Assembly (NCBI RefSeq): GCF_030052815.1
Contig: NW_026614718.1
Coordinates: 1 to 64,000 of the forward strand
Direction: 5' to 3'
Length of the DNA: 64,000 nucleotides
DNA from: Hevea brasiliensis
Taxonomy: Eukaryota > Streptophyta > Magnoliopsida > Malpighiales > Euphorbiaceae
Under the pieces are notes generated by a model, which saw only the letters and a program-made list of their open reading frames with translations, was not told where the DNA came from and searched no databases. The position numbers were made by a program, and so were the translations under genes. Positions 11,904 through 24,148 of this stretch are shown in pieces; positions within the stretch are counted from its first letter, which is position 1, and each line of letters begins with the position of its first letter.

Positions 11904-12857
11904 CCATAACTCACTGTAGATTTGGTCAATTGACCTGAAATTTTTACAGAAAAAATTTAAGACATAGACAAACAACTTTCATGAAGGAACCTACCCCAAA
12001 TTATGACCAGAACCAATTCAAAAATGCAATCACAGTCACTGTTCATGTTACTGTAGATGTGGTAATTTCTGCAGAATGGGAATCCGGCCAGCTGTGGTCT
12101 TTGGGCCATATCTGGAGCTACAAAACTCCAAATGGAGTGATTCAAAAAAGGAAATTCAACTAGACAAAATAAGGAACAACTTTCATGTTTGTCATTTCTT
12201 CAAATTCTCACTGCAACAGTGCTTAATGGAACAGTAAACATATGCTTCAAAAACTGAAATTTTCTGCCCTCTTGGTTTTAAGTTAGAAATGGTAATGGTG
12301 ACCAATTCTAACAAGTTTTAAATGTAAAATGTGGTATGTTGGGAGTGCCAAAGTCAATGTACATATTTTCTATCCAAAAGTCAACATTTTTGTTGACCAA
12401 TGAGGTGAATAGTGACACCAAAACTTGAAATGCACAAATTGAAGAATTTAAAAGTTTCAAATGCCCTAGTATACCTAACATGATTGGTTTGGATAGTTTG
12501 GCATGCCAATAGGGTTCAATTAGCGATCGCATATGGCAATATGCCATTCGTGATTTCATGGCTTTTAGCCATTCGACTTTGCATTGAGATTTAGCCTTGT
12601 GCTGATATTATTCTGACTTGGTAGCATTACATTGCCTGCCGGAGATGCATATGTGACCGATGGTGTGACGGCGGTACTAGATACCCAGTGCCAGTTTACC
12701 CGTTATCCAGTCCAGTCGTCTAGTGTAGGTTACTTGGGGCAACCAAATGAATAAAAGTGGACAAAGTAAATGATATACAAATACCAAACAAATAAAACAT
12801 ATACATTCACTACACATTTAATTTCTTGCTATTTTCTTTTATTATATTATTGCACCA

Positions 12858-12875
12858 CTAAGCATTATTGCTTAG
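12858..12875. repeat. LTR hairpin CTAAGCA-TTAT-TGCTTAG
   Basis: A 7-bp stem with a 4-base loop in B's LTR, also at 22313-22330. F (32298-32315) and H (34983-35000) keep the stem but have loop GAAT. Confidence 0.8.
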
Positions 12876-13497
12876 CGTGTTGCTTTGCCACGCGTGAGTA
12901 CTGGAGATACAGATCGTGAGCCCGGTAGACCACGGTGGGTGAGTCCATCCTGCGACTCTGCACGGTGTCCGTGTCACCTCAACCTGCAGTGCATTGGTAG
13001 GACACTAGGTGTCATTTTGACATTTTGTAACTTAATTTTGATTTTCTCATATGTAATTAAACTTGTGTAATGTATATTGAGGTTTATGTAAATTATGAAA
13101 ATTGTATTTGTGAATGGAAAAGTAAATGGTTATTTATGATTTATATGTGATCATCACATGTGATGGATGATTGAGAATTGAAATTGAAATGTTGAGATCT
13201 TGATATTGAGTTTTGTAATGATATTGGAGTTGAGAATGAATGAATTTGTTTATTGGAAGTGTTTTCACAGTTCAGAAGAAGCTTTTCTCCATTTTTAGCC
13301 GGTACTCTGTCGGATTTTCTTTAAAATTTACGGAACCTCAAATAAATTATGATTTCAATAAATGACTTAAATGAGTTATATTTTACAAGTTATATTCAAA
13401 ATTATGCTGAAAATTAATTAGGGTATATTAGAGTGTGCACACGTGTGGCCTTACTTACTCGGGTATCTTGTACCGCAGTGCAGGGTGTCACACTTAG

Positions 13498-13509
13498 TGG
13501 TATCAGAGC
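13498..13509 (+). other. Primer binding site of B (tRNA-iMet)
   Basis: TGGTATCAGAGC, complementary to the 3' end of plant initiator tRNA-Met, five bases after the LTR. Confidence 0.92.
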
Positions 13510-13619
13510 ACGGTTTAGGCGTTTCTGGGCCTAGATTGAGTCCATACCATGCATTGCATTTGTAAGAGTCGAGGTGACACTAATGCAGATCTGTTTGTCT
13601 TTCTTATTTTGAATAGGAT

Positions 13620-14388
13620 ATGGACCCTTCATCTCAGAGAGCAGTCGAGGAGGAAGTGGAGAGTCATGCTCCACTGCGCAAGCGAGGCTGGGGTATGAGA
13701 GAATGCGCTCCGCCCGACTCAAGCGAGCACCTTTCGGCCTCCACGAGCCATGTTCCAATAAATGGCCGACTTCTTTAGACAAATGGCTGGGGTAATGCCA
13801 GCACCACCACCACCACCACCACCAGCTCCACAGCAGAAATCACACCTGGAAAGACTAAGAAAGTTTGGGGCAGTGGATTTCTATGGCAAGAGAGAAGATG
13901 ACTCATTGCGGTAGAATTGGTTGAGCAGGCAGTGAGTCCTAAAACAACTCCTTGCACTCCAGAGCAAAACCCGAAGTCGCCATATCTTTCTTTGCAAGAC
14001 GATGCATATGAGTGGTGGGACAACGTGTCGATGAAGTGCAGCGAAGTCAGAACTTGGGACTTCTTTCTCTCTGAATTCAAGAAGAAATATGTGGGTCTTG
14101 TATACGGAAGAGAGAAGAAGAGAGTTTATTAACTTTGGCGAGGCAGATGTCGGTGGCGAATATGAGAAGAAATTTGTTCGATTAAGCCGCTATGGAAGGG
14201 AGATAGTCCCTAATGAAGTGAAAGGTGTAAGAGATTCAAGAGGACTAAATGACAACATCAAGATCCAGCTCACCGCCTTAGGAATCACAGAATTTACCAA
14301 GTTAGTGGAAGCGGCAATAAAGGTTGAAAAAGTAAGAATCGGTGAGCGGACCGAGAAGAGAGAGCAGAAGAGGGCCCAGTCGGTCTAG
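13620..14388 (+). pseudogene. Gag of B, frameshifted
   Basis: The start ATG at 13620 (MDPSSQRAVEEEVESHAP) matches F's start at 25179. A proline-rich segment (13799-13830) is followed by the gag core: LQDDAYEWWDNVS, WDFFLSEFKKKYVG (13917-14132) and, in another frame, EYEKKFVRLSRYGREIVPNEV and ITEFTKLVEAAIKVEKVR (14089-14388). At least three frames are used across 770 bp, so no full Gag can be made as written. The zinc-knuckle region (about 14390-14650) is too corrupted to read. Confidence 0.8.
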
Positions 14389-14626
14389 TTCGGCTCCTGC
14401 ATTTGGGAAGAAGTTCAAGGGTCCACACGCACGAGTTCGGCTCGGCCACGGTGAGTGGTCGGTCTCGAGGCCCGAGCCACGATTCACCCCTAGGAGAGGT
14501 CGACCCACACCATCGGTGGCGATTCTCGAGGATGGGGTTCGAGGACCAGCCACAACATCTTCTGCATGTCCGCATTGCCTGAAATAGCACAAGGGAATGT
14601 TGGAGAATGGCGGTGCTGCTTAAGAT

Positions 14627-15484
14627 GTGGGTCGACAGAGCATCACCGTGAACCGCCCACGCAGAACTACTACACTGCTCCAACACAAGCGAGACGGACA
14701 CTGCTCTGCACCACGCAGAGGTAGAAAATGCAGTAAATCGAGGGTGTTGGACCATCACAGAGGCTCAGATGTCGAGCCAGAGAGAGGCCTGACAGCGACC
14801 ACCGCAAGAGCTTATGCTATTAGAGCTCGGGAGGAGCAAGATGCCGGATGTCATCGTGGTACATTCTCCCTCTACACTACACCTGTGCATGCATTGGTGG
14901 ATCCAGGATCCACTCATTTGTACATCTGCATCAACCTACCCGTAGAAAGGGGGATACTAGTAGGGGAGAGTGACCAAGACATTCTGGTCACTAATCCATT
15001 GGGCCACAGTGTGGTAGTGAACAAAGTGTACAAGGGTTGCCCGTTAAGGATTCAAGGGTATGAATTCTTAGCGGACCTAATTGAGTTGCCCTTCCATGAG
15101 TTTGACGTGATTTTGGGAATGGACTGGTTGTCACGTCATCAGGCAATAGTTGATTGCAAATTGAAGAGAATTTCTTTGAAAACTCCTGAGGGTAATGAAA
15201 TTACAGTTGTGGGGGAAAGGACAGATTTCTTGTCCAATGTCATCTCAGCCACTGTTGCAAGAAGAATGATGAGAAAAGGCTGTGAAGCCTACCTAGCACA
15301 TATGGTGGATACTAGGCGAGCTAAGCCAAATCTGAGTGACATACCCACGATGAGGACTTCCCAGGTATTTCCTAAAGAATTGCACAGTTTGCCACGAGAA
15401 AGGAAGTTGAATTTGCTATTGAGACAACTGCGGTACAAAGACCCATTTCCATTGCTCCTTATAGGATGGCACCCACTGAATTGA
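14627..15484 (+). pseudogene. Protease region of B
   Basis: The real protease starts near 14870: HALVDPGSTHLYICINLPVE contains the active-site aspartate, and VILGMDWLSRHQAIVDC follows. The linker to RT ([15 protein letters not shown]) has lost bases relative to F. The first 80 codons of this open stretch are an out-of-frame reading of the gag C-terminal region and should not be treated as protein. F carries the same block at 26461-27153 with few differences. Confidence 0.8.
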
Positions 15485-16250
15485 GGGAGTTGAAAACTCA
15501 GTTGCAAGAGTTGCTTGATAAGGGGTTCATACGCCCCAGTGTGTCACCATGGGGAGCTCCAGTGCTGTTTGTGAAAAAGAAGGATGGGACTTTGAGGCTT
15601 TGCATTGATTACCGGCAGTTAAACAAAGTGACTGTGAAGAACAAATATCCGTTGCCTAGAATTGATGATCTGTTTGATCGATTGAAGGGAAGCGAGTATT
15701 TTCTAAGATTGATCTCGGTCGGTATCATCGATTGAGGGTGAAGGATGCGGATGTGCCAAATCGCATTCAGGACCCGATATGGGCATTATGAGTTCCTAGT
15801 GATGCCCTTTGGCCTAACAAATGCACCAGCGGCATTCATGGACCTTATGAACCGTATCTTCCATCCATACTTAGATCGGTTCGTAGTGGTCTTTATTGAT
15901 GATATTTTGGTGTATTCCAAGACCAGGGAAGAACATGATGAGCATTTGAGGATTGTTCTGCAAACCACGAGAGAAAAGAAGGCTATGATAAGTTGTCCAA
16001 GTGTGACTTTTGGTGAATGAGATTGCATTCCTTGGACACATAGTGTCACTAATGGGATTAGGTGGATCCCAAGAAAATAGAAGCGATGATGGAATGGAAG
16101 CCTCCCGGGAATACAACCGAGGTCGAAGCTTCTTGGGGCTAGTAGGTATTACAGGAGATTTGTGAAGGATTTTCCTTAATAGCCGCTCCAATGACCAAGT
16201 TGTTACACAAGAATGTCAAATTTGACTGGAATGACAAGTGTCGGACCAGT
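15466..16250 (+). pseudogene. Reverse transcriptase of B, frameshifted
   Basis: Fingers and palm are clear: [55 protein letters not shown] (15466-15735). Then [20 protein letters not shown] and [20 protein letters not shown] (15745-16020). The catalytic IDD is intact, unlike in E and F. Frame breaks occur around 15710-15745, 15985 and several times after 16020. The thumb and connection continue to about 16250 in mixed frames. Confidence 0.85.
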
Positions 16251-16700
16251 TTGAGAGATTGAAGGCTATGTTGACAGAGGCACCGGTGTTAACACTGTAG
16301 GTGTCGTGAAAGGACTTCGTGGTCTCTGATGATGCCTCACATAATGGGTTAGGGTGTGTATTGATGCAAGAGGAAGGTGGTCGCCTATGCTTCCCGAGCG
16401 ATTAAGGCCACATGAACAGAACTACCCTACCCATGATCTAGAGCTTGCGGCAATTATCTTCGCCTTGAAAATATGGAGGCATTACGTATGGTGAAAAATG
16501 CTACATTTACACGGACCACAAAAGCCTAAAATACTTGCCAACCTGGAAGAGCTCAACCTTAGATAGAGGCGATGGATTGAGTTCTGAAGGATTATGATTG
16601 TGTAATTGACTACCATCACAGGAAGGCAAATGTAGTTCTTGATGCTTTGAGCGAGAAAATCCATGACACTTTGAGATCATTGAATGCCCGTCTATCCTTG
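16251..16700 (+). pseudogene. RNase H region of B, heavily frameshifted
   Basis: No frame stays open, but the DNA aligns by eye with F's RNase H (27861-28260). Pieces of the SDASHNGLG block (near 16325), the [11 protein letters not shown] block (16410-16445) and the TDHKSLKYL block (16510-16540) can be read in shifting frames. About one indel per 40-60 bases separates the two copies. Confidence 0.7.
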
Positions 16701-18210
16701 GTTCGAGATGGAGCTATTTTGGTGAGTTGCAAGTGAGGCCAAACTGCTACAGCAGATTTTAGATGGGCAAAAGCGGATGAAAAGTTAATGGCTATTATGA
16801 GCAAAATCTCGAGAGAAAAGCAAGCGACTATGAGGTGAAGCGGATGGGTGTCTCAGATTACAAAGGAAGGCGTGTGTACCCGGATGATGGGGAATTGAAA
16901 GCTAATATTCTAAAAGAGGCACACACGATGTATATGCTATGCACCGGGAAGTACAAAGATGTATCATGATCTGAAGCTTGATATTGGTGGCTGGTATGAA
17001 GAAAGACATAGTGACTATGTGACTAAATGCTTGACATGTCGCAAGTCAAGGCGAACATCAAGTTCCATCGGGTTTGCTACTGACCTATACGCATACCGAA
17101 TGGAAGTGGATCGGGTCACCATGGATTTTGTAAGTGGTCTACCTCTCACCGGAAGAGACATGATGCGGTATGGGTGATAGTTGATAGATTGACAAAGTCG
17201 GCACACTTTACGCGATTAGGGTGACTACTCCTGGAGAAGTTAGCGATTGTATATCGTGAGATAGTTAGGCGCATGGAATTCCACTTTCCATCATATCGAT
17301 CGAGACCCAAGGTTTACATCGAGATTTTGGAAGAAGTTGCATGAGTCCTTGGGTACACAACTCCACTTCAAGATGACTTTCCATCCTCGAGACGGATGGG
17401 CAATCGTAAAGAGTAATCCTGTAAACAATTGAAACCAGTGGAATTGATACAAATATTGAATTGAAATGATAACAATAACATGAAATATATGTCAGTCCTT
17501 GAGGATATCTTTGAGGAGTTGTGTCATTGAGTTTGAGGGAAGTTGGGATAGATATCTCCCACTGGCAGAATTCGCATACAACAATAGCTACCAAGCTAGC
17601 ATCCAAATGGCCCCATATGAAGCACTGTATGGGAGAAAATGTAGAACTCAGGTGTCTTTGGACTGAATTGGCGAAGACAAGCGGTGGGGCTGACACAGTG
17701 AAAGCAGTGAGAAAAGGTAAAACTAATCAAAGCCAATCTCAAGGTTGCCTCAGACAGACAGAAATCCTATGCCGACTTGAAGAGAAAAGAAATAGAATAT
17801 GTGGTTAGCGACAAAGTGTTCCTCAAGGTGTCACCATGGAAGAAAGTATTGAGGTTTGGAAGGAAAGGTAAGTTAAGCCCTAGGTTCATTGGCCCATATG
17901 AAGTCATTGAACGTGTGGGTCCAGTGGCCTATAGGCTAGCTTTACCACAGTGGACAAGATCCACAATGTGTTCCACGTATCCATGCTCAGAAGATACCGC
18001 TCAGACCCTTCACATGTCATCTCCAGAGAAGAAATTGAAATACAACCGGATTTGACATATGAAGAAGAACCTCTACGGATCCTAGCTCGGGAAGTAAAAG
18101 AATTAAGGAACAAGCAGATTCCACTGGTGAAAGTGCTTTGGAGGCACCACAACACCGAGGAGGCAACTTGGGAAAGTGAAGAAACGATGAGGCAATAGTT
18201 CCCTCAACTG
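16701..18210 (+). pseudogene. Integrase and chromodomain-like tail of B, frameshifted
   Basis: Fragments in order: zinc-binding region near 16920-17045 (CLTCRKS), core start VTMDFVSGLPLT (17130), a disturbed core with about 90 extra bases near 17410-17500 that F lacks, then the DNA-binding part FLKVSPWKKVLRFGRKGKLS and PRFIGPYEVIERVGPVAYRL (17777-17940). The tail VLWRHHNTEEATWESEETMRQ (18130-18198) is chromodomain-like, placing B among chromoviruses. The polypurine tract and LTR follow directly. Confidence 0.8.
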
Positions 18211-18247
18211 TTTGCATCAAGTAAATTTCGAGGACGAAATTTAAATT

Positions 18248-18260
18248 AGAGGGGAAGAGT
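18248..18260 (+). promoter_or_regulatory. Polypurine tract of B
   Basis: AGAGGGGAAGAG just before the 3' LTR TG at 18261, preceded by the TCGAGGACGAAATTT block common before chromovirus 3' LTRs. Confidence 0.8.
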
Positions 18261-19367
18261 TGTAACACCCTCCCGGTAACCACTCAGACATCCTCTTGTT
18301 AGGTGACGATGTCGGTCCGGACAGCTAGAATGTCTGGAAAAATATTTAAACTAAAGTCAGGAACGATAATTAACTTAAATATTAATAAGAAAAATTTAGT
18401 AAAAATTTTAGAAATAAAATACAACCAAGTTAAACGAGCCGGTGCCCTAGTGATGGGTAACCAGAGGGAAGTTGCGGTTCTCGCAACGAGGAGCCCTAGA
18501 CCCGGGGGAAAAATTATAAAATAATTTTTGAGACTCCAGAGAAGGGTCATTGAGGTTCCTATGGCATTAGAATGCCAAGAAAATATTTAAAAAAATATTT
18601 CAATCGGTACAGACAATTTTGACCCGTTGAGCCGAACGGAGGGCATTTTGGTCATTTCGCCTTCAGAGGTGATTTTTGGCCGACTTGTCCAGCTAATTAA
18701 ATAATTAATATGACATAAAATATGAAGAAACATTGCTAGAAATTAAATTGAAAATGAGTAGTGGAGGAAAGAAAAGAAAAATACAACATATGCAATTTAT
18801 GACATCATTGTGATGTCATTTAAAATTACCAACCAATCACAATTAAGCAACTATTTGACTAACAAATAAAAGAGACTAAAAGAAGACCAAAATAACAAAA
18901 AAATGCAGCAGCCATCCCTCTTTCCCATTGCAGCCGAAACCTAGTCCCATAGCCACCCTCCATTAAAGCTTTTTCAAGCTTTAGATTTCCATCATTTCCA
19001 CCATATTTCCCTACCCTCTAAGTACAAAAATTAATTATTTCACCTTGAGAAGAAGATTGATAGTAAGAAGAAGAGAAGAAAGTGAAGAATTTGAGCTTTT
19101 GAAAAGCTCCTAAGTGAGGTTAGTGCTATACTTTCACTCTCACTCCTTTAATCCTTGTTAGAGCATCATTTTAAGATAAGAAATTGTAAGAATTTGAAGT
19201 AAATCATATATGTTAGGGTATCTTCAATTTTCGACAGCCCTAAGGAAGGATGAGTTTGATTGTTTTAATGAACTTAGAGTGGCTAGAAATGATGTTTAAG
19301 GTATGGATATGCATGGATGTTAAACTAGTATGCTAATTAAGGTTTATGAGTAATTTGAATTGGACAT

Positions 19368-20972
19368 TGATGCACACATTTTGCATAGTCATTTAGGTCT
19401 AATTTCATAACCATTTTATTTGATTATTAGTCATTTTTAGCTAGTTTCATTAGTTAATTAGTTAGTTTTTCATAATTGTCGATTTTGGATTAATTTGTAA
19501 TTTTTACTTTGTTTTGTAGGAAAAATGGTGTTTTTGAAGGACTGAAGGGAATTTTGCCATTGAGGAGTGCCTTCCACAGCCCAAGGATGTCAAAAACAAG
19601 TTTTCAAGCTGAAATATGCATTGACCAAACTGTGCATAACTTGCCGCATAAGCTATGCAGATCTGCATAAGGAGGAAGATCATCATTCGAACCAAATTAA
19701 ATGTGCATAAGGAGTGCATAGCTTATGCACATTCTCGCCTCCCTTATGCACATTCACGAAATTGTGCATAACCTATGCACCAAGTCATGCGGCTTGCATA
19801 AGTGACCCAGATCAGCTAAAGCGCATAAGGGACTGCATAACTTATGCGATCCACTTATGCATCCTTGAAGAGTTCATTAATGAGTGCGGGAGATTCCCTC
19901 AAATAATTCCTCCTAGAACATACTATTTTAGGGCTCCATGTCAGAAAAATGCTATATATAGTCTCATTTTCCCAATTTTGGGGGGACAAGGAGCAAAGAA
20001 GAAGAAGAGGAGGCTGAGCAGAATTTGAGGAGTCATTTTCACCTTCCACACCATTTTCAACCAAGATTTGCAGATTTCTTTCTTTCTTTACACTTTTCTA
20101 CATTTCTAGTGTTTAATTTCTTACTTCTTAGCTTAGATTAAAGCTTTATTTCCATTTAAACTCATCATATCTTGTAAGCATTATGGATAGTGAGTAGTTT
20201 ACTTTTGATTCTGGAGTAAGGGTTGTAATATTTGAGATATTTTGTGGATTTTGATTGGGTAATCCATATTTTGTGGTCTTAATGAGTTTTATTCATTTCT
20301 TGTATGCTTAATGACATGCTTAATGTAGGATCCCATTGAGTAATGTTCTTAATCCATGGTTGAAGCACCGAAAGGAGAAGGCCTTGTGATAGATAATCAG
20401 GAAATTGGACTTGATTAACTTAGACCTAGAAATAGGCTAAGGATTAAGAGGATTCACAGATTAATTAAAGAACTTAATGGGTCTTAATTAATTCTAACTC
20501 CACGAAAGTAGGATTAGTTTGATTAAGGCACTCTTTGTCTCACTCGAAAGGGAATTCAAAGGATTTAAGAATTAATCTCCTTAAAACTCATAAGTTTCAT
20601 AAGATTGGACAACCAATTTAAAATCCCAAAATAGCTCGAATATGAAATCCCGAACTCCGGAATCACCTTTTTACCATTGTTAATTTCTAATCGAGTTTAA
20701 TCATTTGCCATTTTAAATATTGCCATATTTGAACTTGCTTATTTCAATTTGATGCAATTTTAGTTTAATTAATACATTGTTGAATAGAATATTAAATTTG
20801 CACATTTAGATTTCATACTCCATTACCCATTAATTCATTATTTTAATTTCATAAATACTTCAATTTAGTCAACTTTTATATCGAAAATTCAATCATTAAC
20901 ACAACTCCTCGTGGGATCGATATTTTTCTATACTACTTGTACGACCCGTGCACTTGCGGTTGGGACGCATCA
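19368..20972 (+). mobile_element. Solo LTR C (Athila-like, same family as D)
   Basis: 1,605 bp starting TGATGCACAC and ending GACGCATCA, with exact flanking duplications gacat (19363-19367 and 20973-20977). It matches the D LTR on the opposite strand, including a GCATAA/TTATGC motif cluster at 19620-19860 and a TATA box (TATATATAG, 19953-19961). No internal region remains, so LTR-LTR recombination is inferred. It sits in a young LTR, so both its insertion and its reduction are recent. Confidence 0.93.
19953..19961 (+). promoter_or_regulatory. TATA box in solo LTR C
   Basis: TATATATAG, at the same place as the TATA of D's LTR. It may still drive transcription outward from the solo LTR. Confidence 0.5.
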
Positions 20973-22957
20973 GACATTAGGGTTTTGAGAAGTGAAAAAT
21001 TGACTTGGCTTATGAAATTGTTAGAGAACATTTTAATGGTCAATTAGTGACCATTTTAGGTAAGTTGACCATAATATGGACTGAAAAATAGCTTGGCAAA
21101 GAGAATGACTATGCTGCCTAGGGACAGCAGTAATGGTGACTGAGATTTCAGTCCAATTACACAGCCATAACTTTGGCTGTGTTGGTCCAATTGGTATTTG
21201 GCCAATTGGACATGAAACTAGGCTTACAATGGCACATTTTTGCTGAAGAAACCATGCCCAAAAGACCAAAGCAAGAGGACCAAAAGTTGGCCCCAATCCG
21301 GACACCCTGCAACAGCACCTGCAGAAATGACCAAATGAACAGTAACTGTTCATTTGGCCATAACTCACTGTAGATTTGGTCAATTGACCTGAAATTTTTA
21401 CAGAAAAAATTTAAGACATAGACAAACAACTTTCATGAAGGAACCTACCCCAAATTATGACCAGAACCAATTCAAAAATGCAATCACAGTCACTGTTCAT
21501 GTTACTGTAGATGTGGTAATTTCTGCAGAATGGGAATCCGGCCAGCTATGGTCTTTGGGCCATATCTGGAGCTACAAAACTCCAAATGGAGTGATTCAAA
21601 AAAGGAAATTCAACTGGACAAAATAAGGAACAACTTTCATGTTTGTAATTTCTTCAAATTCTCACTGCAACAGTGCTTAATGGAACAGTAAACATATGCT
21701 TCAAAAACTGAAATTTTCTGCCCTCTTGGTTTTAAGTTAGAAATGGTAATGGTGACCAATTCTAACAAGTTTTAAATGTAAAATGTGGTATGTTGGGAGT
21801 GCCAAAGTCAATGTACATATTTTCTATCCAAAAGTCAACATTTTTGTTGACCAATGAGGTGAATAGTGACACCAAAACTTGAAATGCACAAATTGAAGAA
21901 TTTAAAAGTTTCAAATGCCCTAGTATACCTAACATGATTGGTTTGGATAGTTTGGCATGCCAATAGGGTTCAATTAGCGATCGCATATGGCAATATGCCA
22001 TTCGTGATTTCATGGCTTTTAGCCATTCTGACTTTGCATTGAGATTTGGCCTTGTGCACGAGATTATTCTGACTTGGTAGGCTGTTGCACACCGGAGATG
22101 CATATGTGGACCGATGGTGTGACGGCGAGGTACTAGATACCCAAGTGCGGTTACCCATTATCGATCCGATGCGTCTAGTGTAGGTTACTTGGGGCAACCA
22201 AATGAATAAAAGTGGACAAAGTAAATGATATACAAATACCAAACAAATAAAACATATACATTCACTACACATTTAATTTCTTGCTATTTTCTTTTATTAT
22301 ATTATTGCACCACTAAGCATTATTGCTTAGCGCGTTGCTTTTGCCACGCGTGGTAGTGCGGAGATACAGATCGTGAGCCCAGTAGACCACAGGTGGGTGA
22401 GTCCATCCTGCGACTTCCAGCATGTCCGTGTCACCTCAACTTCGATTGCATTGGTAGGACACGAGGTGTCAGTTTGACATTTTGTAACTTAATTTTGATT
22501 TTCTCATATGTAATTAAACTTGTGTAATGTATATTGAGGTTTATTTAAATTATGAAAATTGTATTTGTGAATGGAAAAGTAAATGGTTATTTATGATTTA
22601 TATGTGATCATCACATGTGATGGATGATTGAGAATTGAAATTGAAATGTTGAGATCTTGATATTGAGTTTTGTGATGATATTGGAGTTGAGAATGAATGA
22701 ATTTGTTTATTGGAAGTGTTTTTCACAGGTTCCGAAGAATTGTTTTCTCCATTTTTAGCCGGTACTCTGCCGGATTTTCTTTAAAATTTACGAAACCTCA
22801 AATAAATTATGATTTCAATAAATGACTTAAATGAGTTATATTTTACAAGTTATATTCAAAATTATGCTGAAAATTAATTAGGGTATATTAGAGTGTGCCG
22901 GTACACCGTGTGGCCTTACTTACTCGGGTATACTGTACACGGGTACGGGGTGTCACA

Positions 22958-24143
22958 ACTCCCACATGCCTCGTGTAGCTGGTCGTGCAGAATCTAAAGG
23001 CTCCTCCTCTGAATCAACATGAGGTATGTTGAAAATAACTTGAATCAACATGAGACATGTGGGATGGCGCTGGCAGATTTGCTGACATAGAAAAATTTTC
23101 TCTTTTCACACCTTTTGTTTTTATCCCTTTAGAGACTATTTTTAGGGCAAACCTTGAGGGGATATATAAGCATCATATGTTCATTTTTACCATAAGGAGA
23201 AAGAGAGAGAAAAATCAAAAGAGAAAGGAAAGAGGGAACCACGCCATTTTTAGAGGAAGAACACCTGCAGAGTGACATTTTCCAGCTTCCATTTTTAGAG
23301 ATTTGGATTTTCTTCTTCTGGGTTCTTTTATTTTTAGTTTTATTTTCATGTTTTCTTGCTCTATTTCATATTTTCTACTTGTAAATACAAGTATGAGTGA
23401 GTAGATACTTAAGATTTCAGAGTTGGGTGTAATGATTTAAGTTTTATTTGTGGATTTGGACTGGTTTTAACCAGATTTTAGTATATGTAAGCTTTGATTC
23501 TTATCTTGTGTGCTTATTTGCATATCCATTATTGGTACTCTTTGGGTTTTATTCTTAATCTTAGATTAAAGGACCGAGAGGTGAAAATCTATGATAGATA
23601 ATCAAGATAATGAACTTAATCACCTTGTGTTAGAAATAAACTAGTGGGTTAAGAGGAATTTCATGTTGATTAAAATGCTTAAAGGGTTTTGGGTAATTAA
23701 ACATCGCATGAGAATGGGGTTTAGTTTCCTTTAAAACACTCTTTAGTTTGCTTGAAAGAGAAATTAAAGGAAATTAGAATTAACTTCCTTCAAACTTGTA
23801 TTTCCTTTAATCTTGGCTTTGTCTATCCAAATTCCAATGAAATTTACTTCATGAACCTCAACTCTGGAATCAATTTTTACCATTAATTAATTAAATCTTT
23901 TGTCACTTGCTGAAATTTTAGTAAATTAGTATAGTGCTTAGAATTTTAATTGCTTAATTCATTATAATTTCCTTATTTTTTCAATCTAATTTGTTGCATC
24001 TCTTACTCTATTTTTGGCACAAATTATCGATACCCCAAATAATCGTGACTTTTATAGTTTGGTACTCAAACGACAAATCTCTATGGGATGATATCTTTTT
24101 TTTACTACTTGAACGACCCGTATACTTGTGGAGTATGCAATCA
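22958..24143 (+). repeat. 3' LTR of A, right piece
   Basis: Begins with the second actcc duplication of B (22958-22962), continues the LTR of A from the base matching 2889 onward, and ends TGCAATCA. The following actac is A's own target duplication. Confidence 0.9.
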
Positions 24144-24148
24144 ACTAC

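Larger units (their letters stand above)
10413..13492 (+). repeat. 5' LTR of B
   Basis: 3,080 bp, starting TATAACACCC (the other LTR has TGTAACACCC) and ending GGGTGTCACA. It contains a 27-bp perfect palindrome at 11877-11903 and a CTAAGCA/TGCTTAG hairpin at 12858-12875. Short open frames inside it recur identically in the 3' LTR because the DNA is duplicated, and are not genes. Confidence 0.93.
10413..22957 (+). mobile_element. Element B: chromovirus-like gypsy retrotransposon nested in A's 3' LTR
   Basis: LTR, iMet primer site, gag, protease, RT, RNase H, integrase with chromodomain-like tail, polypurine tract and LTR are all present in order. Exact target duplication actcc flanks it. The two LTRs differ at only about ten isolated positions over roughly 2.1 kb, plus clusters at CAG/CTG sites. 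A recent insertion is indicated, yet the coding region has many single-base indels. The 3' LTR is interrupted by solo LTR C. Confidence 0.92.
18261..22957 (+). repeat. 3' LTR of B, split by solo LTR C
   Basis: Two pieces, 18261-19367 and 20973-22957, together about 3.09 kb and nearly identical to 10413-13492. The break holds C with duplicated gacat. Confidence 0.93.
2405..24143 (+). mobile_element. Element A: Athila-like LTR retrotransposon lacking RT, RNase H and integrase core
   Basis: A runs from the TG of its 5' LTR to the CA of its 3' LTR. It holds gag and protease relics, an integrase tail, about 3 kb of noncoding 3' DNA and a polypurine tract. The 3' LTR is split by element B. Only about 0.3 kb separates the protease end from the integrase C-terminal tail, whereas D carries the full pol in that place, so A is an internally deleted, non-autonomous copy. 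The LTRs differ by roughly 3 percent by eye over the first 480 bp. Target duplication is accac/actac. Confidence 0.85.

Noticed and set aside
11579..11975. Overlapping 66-116 codon frames on both strands, identical at 21033-21429
   Set aside because: They lie inside B's two LTRs; identity comes from LTR duplication and there is no domain or coding signal.
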